A stretch of 64,000 bases of DNA from Meandrina meandrites (lineage: Eukaryota > Cnidaria > Anthozoa > Scleractinia > Meandrinidae), in NCBI GenBank assembly GCA_963693305.1, contig OY855913.1, positions 12,299,201 through 12,363,200 of the forward strand. Reading direction: 5' to 3'. The translations under genes and the position numbers were made by a program. This document shows positions 60,301 through 64,000 of this stretch, one piece after another. The notes below the pieces were generated by a model. That model made no database searches. It saw nothing but the letters and a program-made list of their open reading frames with translations, and was not told the DNA's origin. How positions within the stretch are numbered: position 1 is the first letter of the stretch; every line of letters starts with the position of its first letter.

Positions 60301-63300
60301 AATACAATTTGGACATCATCACTGAAAAATGCATTTCTCATACTCTTTCCTTATACTCCCACTTCCAATAATACCCAAAGCAGAATGATTGGGTTAATTG
60401 AACTCAAAATATGTATGAAAACGCTTAGAAATTTGAGTTTAAAATCAAAACTTGTACACATTACATGTTAAGGATACCGTATACCTCTGGAGGTATCTCA
60501 CGTCTAAACGATATAACGCAGTCAGAATAAATTGTAGATAGCTAAAACCCCATATCAAATTAAAGCTTATTGAGCTGGCTTTCAATCTATAATTTTGTAG
60601 TAGAATGAATTGTCAATCTTTTAGGAACTTCGAAACACAAGCACCTGAGTGACCTCTTGAAGGCTACAAGTCAAAGCGAATTAAGTATTTCGCTAATTTG
60701 GTTTCCGGACCCCAAGTGCTAGAAAAACATGTCAGCATTTTGTCCTATTCAATTGCAATAAAAAGATACAAGATATGTTCCAAATAGGGCTAAATCACAG
60801 GGGAGTGATTGTACAAAAATCTCTTCAGTAGAAAAAGTATACAAAAAATTTAATATTAAAAATCACCAACACATTTTTGTTATTAACATGTTAAACTAGC
60901 TGCTTGCCAAATTCGATGTAGAAGGAGAAAATTCCTTTGGGTTTGTAACTCTTTAAAGTTTTGCATTCAAAGCGAAAAATTTACTTCAGAAAACAGCACC
61001 ACATGAAGCTTGATTGCTACATGAAGCTTGCAACACCTTCTTGAATAACAAGGCCAATCAACTATCAAGAATGGCAGCTCTCGTGATAATTCCAGTAAAA
61101 ACTGTCTCGCTTGAGTGCAAACACATCATATGGAATCATAGGAAGTTTTACTTCCAGTCAGTCAGTCAGTCCGTCAGTCCAATCTGAAGGTATACGGTAA
61201 CCTTATAAGGCTGGTACATGGCACTAATGTATATAAACAAAAATCCTTGGAAAAGCGGGAAAATTGGCAGTGGTGGACGATCATGAGGGAGGACTACTCT
61301 ATTCTAGTACCATGAATGCTGGTAGTGCCAACCCTTCTTTCCTACACTAAAATAATGCCTTAATTGCTTGCCTTAGCTTTGTTATGTCAATGCCACTTGA
61401 TTTTTTTAAAATGTAACACAGATTCTTTTTCTTTTACAACAGGGCATTAGATTTAAAGAGCTGTATCCACAACGTTGTATTGTTCATGCACTTAAGATGG
61501 TTGGATTGCAAAAGAAGTGTAAGTACAGTGTAGTGCAATGCAAGAATATTCGCGTAGAGTGATTAGAACAGTTGTTGTTGATTACTGATATTTCAGCAAC
61601 CCGACCAGAAGTCATCTTCAGAGTCAATCCCAATTTTGGTTTTGAGAAAGAAAGTTGCAATTTCAATATCCAAGCATTAATATAATAATCTTTGTGTTGA
61701 CATGTACTGTCTACGACAACATAGACTTGAAAACCAATAATTGTAACTGTTTTTTTACCAGTCATTGCAGCTTCTTCTTGTTTTATAGTTGCATTTGTAT
61801 ATAATTATTATTTTGTGATTTTAATGGCAGGTACTTTTTTATTACTTGAATCCATTACCCTTTTGAGAAAAATATAGCATGTTTTAGCCATTTTTTCAAC
61901 TTTGCTCCAAACAGATGAAAATCCTACAAAGTAATTACAAAAAACTGGTATAAAATTTAAAATGCTTACATCTCTGCTGGATTTTGCACAATTTAATTAC
62001 TGTCTACTCTTTGTTTGAATTTTATCCCTTTGTAAGCATAGGAAGTAATGTTATGACTTCACTTTACTGTACCATACCATAATGCCCTAAAGTCTCCACC
62101 CATTCATAGATTGACCTAATATATTTCTTTTTATTTTAATAAAATGTAAAATAAATTAAGACAATGAAACATGATGCTTATCACCTTGTGGTATTGTAAT
62201 CTAACTAGATGATCCTCTGATACATGTGAAATAGGCAGCTGGAAAGTCTTAACAGTAGCATTATATTCTGCTTCAAACACTTCACTCTTTGATTGGAGCA
62301 CTTGTATTTATCTTCCCTCATTCACTTGTATGTACTGTATTGTATTTAGATTATTCATTAAGTGCTTTGCTCTTTTGAAAGTTATTACTATAAGGTTAGG
62401 CAGCTAAATCAAAAACCTGACAGCTGAGATAACTGTCTACATTAGAATTAAGTACTGTTTTAGTTGCATTCCATTCAGTGAGCTGGACATGACTACATGA
62501 ATCAGTTGTAATGATCCAACCATCCATTGCAGCTGTTATTATTGGTGTTGGTCTAATTGTAGCAATAAATATTTTTAGTGTTCTTGTGCAGTACATTGCT
62601 TTTGGAGATTGATGAAAATTGGCAACCAATGCTATGTGAAAACTGCCTACTAAATTAAATGTCATTGAAATGAAAATGTCATTATTGTGGTCTCCTATTA
62701 AACACTGCCAATATCCTGCATTTTGTACATGTAGACACACTGTTTGTTTATGCATCTTTTGATTTCAGTTAAGTGAAGAGGCAAGAGTCTTTTCCATAGG
62801 CCAGTAATTTTATTTACGTTTTCCAGGTTGCAAATGTAGAATCAATATGCAGGAATTCATACAGACATCATATGGCAGCTTTGTTGTCTTTGTATTTTGA
62901 CATGACACTTCTGTGTGAAAGGTACATGGCTGTATGTATTGTCTTGTCATTCTCTGTGTCTGATATTTTTGGAAACAGTGTTGTTGTTTTTTTTGTTAGA
63001 TTTTTGGGACCTTAATTACTGAAAAGTGTTCTTATAAAAAACCATCAGCTACATGTATAAATTAATAAATAAAAATTTAGTACTAAAGCTGAACCTCTCT
63101 ATCTTAAACTCAGTTATCTTGAACCCCTCACCCAAATCCATTTCAGTCTCTGGAATTTACTTTTTCAGTCATTTACTATATCAGCTATCTTGAACTCCCC
63201 TTTTTCTTGAAATATTTTTCATTTCCCTTGAGAGTTCTGATCTAGAGAGCAGGGTTCAACTGTTCATGTACATTCATTCAAGAAGTTATTTGTTTTTCAT

Positions 63301-63994
63301 GTTTTGGGGTTCTAACCAATTCCTTCCTTTCCCTTTGTTAAAAGATAAGAGAGTTATTCTGGTTGTACTGTGCAGGGTTAAGTGGTTGTATACCTGACAT
63401 TGTTTGGAGGGTTGGAGCTGGAAATAAGACTCTTTCTAAACCGGTGTTAATAAGTGTTCACTTGAGAAATGTGTAATATGTGTATGTTATCTTTTTTCTA
63501 GGGACAGTACTGAAGTTACAGCTGCTGGCAATTTACTCCTTCAAGTGTTAGGTAATGCTTGGGTAATTCCAAAGAATATTATTATCCATATGCTACTAGC
63601 ATGGGTGGCAACAATATGTCCCCCCCCCCCCCTTCTTTAAGAAATTCCAAAATCCTCTGCCACCTTAAAATTCCATTTATGTTATCTCCCACTCCCTTTC
63701 GGAATTTCCACCTTTTCTTGAAACCCTTCAGATAAGGGAGAAAGTGATTAGGAATTATTATTATTCTTGAGTCTTTCAAGTGTTCTGGACCTTATCAAGT
63801 GCAAACAAACTGGCGAAGAATCACAAAGCCATTCTTTTTAAAAAATTCAGCCGTTTTGATTACATTCCACTGGAATTCCCAGAGTACAAAATTATTTTAT
63901 AAAAGTTCTCCTTCTGGATTGTTTTTTTATAGACACTCCTTCTGATCAACTTATAATTAAGCATATGTGTAAAAATGATGTAAAACTGCTTTAG
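39400..63994 (+). CDS. Unidentified nine-exon gene, 228 codons as read
   Basis: Exons joined by phase: 39400-39454 (ATG, GCG at +4), 45590-45722, 51303-51384, 53585-53655, 59775-59837, 61443-61518, 62827-62921, 63502-63551, 63933-63994 (TAG at 63992-63994). All introns are GT-AG and all nine junction phases agree, which is strong evidence for a real gene. The protein starts MASVGKKFVELLASKLLK. It is rich in leucine-heavy amphipathic helices such as LLENDFNDYYKYLAQL and LLEELLMKYLGKLN, with cysteines and a WCEDCLK segment near the middle, and no signal peptide. This suggests an all-helical scaffold or HEAT-like N-terminal region. I do not recognise the family. The last exon could instead splice at a weak GTAAAA donor at 63979 and continue past the window, in which case this is only the N-terminus. 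The 5' end sits among MITEs and intron 2 holds a 3.4-kb minisatellite. Confidence 0.78.
39980..40571. mobile_element. 592-bp TIR element carrying a minisatellite
   Basis: Inverted ends GTGATGGACAAAAGACTGAC and GTCAGTCTTTTGTCCATCAC extend about 50 bp, with GGACTACC words after them. A 9-bp direct repeat TGTATGAGG flanks it (39971-39979, 40572-40580). Inside (40262-40400) are six or so 25-26-bp units of TTAGCCTACTATGCACTCTG. Gene 3 intron 1. Confidence 0.85.
40690..40853. mobile_element. 164-bp MITE, copy 2, in gene 3 intron 1
   Basis: Same element and orientation as 902-1065, with ends CAAGGCTTTGCTCC and GAGCACAGCCCTG and a 5-bp target duplication TCAAC (40685-40689 and 40854-40858). Shorter relatives occur around 5712-5815 and 6115-6185. 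Confidence 0.85.
40920..41500. repeat. Degenerate CTCACGGCAAAAC repeat
   Basis: Loose tandem repetition of AACTCACGGCAAA(A)CAAA with wide variation and no fixed period. Non-coding, in gene 3 intron 1. Confidence 0.55.
42655..43035. repeat. About 330-bp dispersed repeat, copy 2, with partial extra end
   Basis: 42725-43035 matches 37020-37350, and 42655-42725 repeats the last part (CAAGACTCGTGG...CATTGCTCCTGTTGAG) once more, so the copy looks like head-to-tail units. It lies inside the Penelope-like region. Confidence 0.7.
43315..43551 (-). pseudogene. GIY-YIG endonuclease fragment
   Basis: The peptide begins with a CCISCHRCSHLYIGETGQ block, which matches the first strand of the GIY-YIG fold, but the expected R-x-x-EH segment is missing or rearranged. 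The rest (SILRATVSQMSRCMVYICAV) resembles the downstream part of Penelope-type ORF ends. In intact elements the domain nicks target DNA. This copy lacks the reverse transcriptase before it. Confidence 0.6.
44205..44650. repeat. Duplicated segment, about 345 bp apart
   Basis: 44212-44295 and 44557-44640 share GATGTGATTTGTGCAGTACT, GAGAAAC(C/A)ACTTTCGAG and TGTAGACAGG. Within the Penelope-like region. Confidence 0.6.
45240..45505 (-). repeat. tRNA-derived SINE
   Basis: On the minus strand a tRNA-like head starts near 45500 with an A-box-like GTGGCCTAATGGTTATGTG and a B-box-like TGTTCGAGCCTG. It is followed by a conserved-looking body (AGTACCTCTCTCCATGGCCA and GGATGGACTAGC complement words near 45290-45390). 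The end of the body recurs inverted at 59565-59650. Lies 85 bp before exon 2 of gene 3. Confidence 0.65.
45723..46980. other. Gene 3 intron 2, left part
   Basis: AT-rich intron. 46350-46400 and 46800-46850 hold inverted matches (GTCACGCAACG...CCACCAATGGCTGC against GCCATTGGTGGGGGAGG...GCGTGACGAGCC). The interval 46348-46856 is thus a 509-bp inverted-repeat element. Otherwise nothing recognised. Confidence 0.55.
47025..47255. repeat. 42-bp minisatellite (about 5.5 units)
   Basis: The unit combines AGCACTTCAGTTAGCCTACA with TGGCACTCCGGTTAGCCTAA. It shares CACTCCGGTTAGCCTA with the repeat inside the TIR element at 40262-40400. The minus-strand frame through it is a repeat artefact. Confidence 0.9.
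47570..51010. repeat. 3.4-kb minisatellite of a 39-bp unit (about 88 copies)
   Basis: The unit is CCTAAACTGAGTTATGCAAT + AAGGGAAGCAGCAACACAC. Because 39 is divisible by three, and no stop occurs in some frames, it reads as long frames on both strands (up to 360 codons minus, 326 plus). There is no splice-compatible or ATG-led reason to call these genes. Higher-order structure is visible: a variant block at about 48555-48860 recurs at 50125-50430 and partly again near 50570-50760, and a 117-bp trimer repeats at 49395/49512. It fills gene 3 intron 2. Confidence 0.97.
51829..52127. mobile_element. 299-bp MITE, CAGGGTTTGTA ends
   Basis: Ends CAGGGTTTGTATGGGTCATG and AGTACAAACCCTG are inverted repeats. 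The inside repeats GGAAAGTCATGGAA. The type is known to me from many animal genomes as a hAT-like MITE. Gene 3 intron 3. Confidence 0.75.
52130..53580. other. Gene 3 intron 3, remainder
   Basis: AT-rich; no coding block or repeat ends identified. Small frames here lack coding character. Confidence 0.5.
53656..55310. other. Gene 3 intron 4, left part
   Basis: AT-rich intron with one short inverted pair near 54055-54105 (GGAGCCACCATATTGG and CAATATGGTGGCC). Nothing else recognised. Confidence 0.5.
55318..56045. repeat. Two copies of an AGGGCTCGACACTAAC repeat
   Basis: Direct copies begin at about 55318 and 55928 with AGGGCTCGACACTAAC, each followed by ACTAGCC / GGCTAGT words in both orientations. 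They may be two MITEs or the diverged ends of one element. Gene 3 intron 4. Confidence 0.6.
56050..57860. other. Gene 3 intron 4, right-central part
   Basis: Non-coding. 57160-57320 contains several AACAAAAGTATC(G/A)TGTTAC words like those at 18595-18710, so a shared dispersed repeat. No gene-like frame. Confidence 0.4.
57866..57948 (-). repeat. tRNA-like SINE head
   Basis: The minus strand reads TCTTGTAGCTCAGTGGTTAG (A box) and GGGTTTGATTCCCATCAGGG (B box), with CCAACCGGTATCTGG between. The anticodon stem is poorly paired and the acceptor ends do not match, so it is more likely a SINE than a working tRNA gene. Confidence 0.6.
58000..59774. other. Gene 3 intron 4, right part
   Basis: AT-rich. 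59565-59650 carries an inverted partial copy of the SINE body at 45255-45320 (CTAGCATTCCATCCAAGGGG matches the complement there). The rest shows nothing I can name. Confidence 0.5.
60470..61200. repeat. Possible TIR element in gene 3 intron 5
   Basis: ATACCGTATACCTCTGGAGG near 60473 pairs with GAAGGTATACGGTAAC near 61186 as short inverted ends. The inside is AT-rich without a frame. Repeated CAGTCAGTCAGTCCGTCAG lies near the right end. Confidence 0.4.
61519..62826. other. Gene 3 intron 6
   Basis: AT-rich intron, no recognised repeat ends and no coding block beyond random short frames. Confidence 0.5.
63086..63263. mobile_element. 178-bp pogo-like MITE
   Basis: The left end CTGAACCTCTCTATCTTAA and the inverted right end CAGTTGAACCCTGCTCTCTA match the pogo/Tigger end type. 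The inside repeats TATCTTGAAC(T/C)CCCC. Gene 3 intron 7. Confidence 0.6.
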
Positions 63995-64000
63995 AAATCT

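Noticed and set aside
1..64000. CRISPR array, operon or prophage
   Set aside because: The tandem repeats have no unique spacers, and genes are spliced and eukaryotic, so bacterial system types do not apply.

Overview
This window is nuclear DNA from an intron-rich animal, most likely an anthozoan cnidarian such as a stony coral. The reasons are split genes with GT-AG introns, an AT-rich background, a metazoan pelota protein, and a dense layer of DNA transposons, Ty3/gypsy and Penelope-like debris, tRNA-derived SINEs and minisatellites. Nothing looks bacterial. The species call is inference.

Three protein-coding genes can be rebuilt by joining exons with matching phases. (1) On the minus strand, 4947 down to 2138, are the first three coding exons of a Nudix hydrolase resembling NUDT6; the catalytic part should lie beyond the left edge. 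(2) On the plus strand, 5235 to 27985, is a complete 16-exon pelota (PELO) gene of 387 codons, the ribosome-rescue factor partner of Hbs1. These two genes are head to head with only 287 bp between start codons. (3) On the plus strand, 39400 to 63994, is a nine-exon gene of unrecognised identity (228 codons if the last visible stop is real).

Layout: 1-2130, a 25-bp minisatellite holding an inserted MITE; 2138-4947, the NUDT6-like exons, with a broken coiled-coil transposon gene in intron 1; 4948-5234, the shared promoter; 5235-27985, pelota, whose introns hold TIR elements, a 0.74-kb trinucleotide repeat and palindromes; 28.7-29.6 kb, a duplicated unknown minus-strand coding block; 30.2-34.7 kb, a minus-strand Ty3/gypsy element split by a transposon that is itself split by another; 35-39.4 kb, MITEs and a hAT-like element ending about 105 bp before gene 3's ATG; 39.4-64 kb, gene 3, whose introns hold a 592-bp TIR element, a decayed Penelope-like element, a SINE, two further minisatellites (one 3.4 kb of a 39-bp unit) and scattered MITEs.

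How the genes relate: pelota dissociates stalled ribosomes, while NUDT6-type enzymes hydrolyse nucleoside-diphosphate-linked compounds. The only visible link is their common promoter. Most of the sequence is transposon and tandem-repeat material. The main points of interest are the shared promoter with an upstream ORF ending two bases before the pelota ATG, the three-layer transposon nest, the inner transposon that carries a promoter-like sequence and a possible exon, and the 39-bp minisatellite that reads through as protein on both strands.
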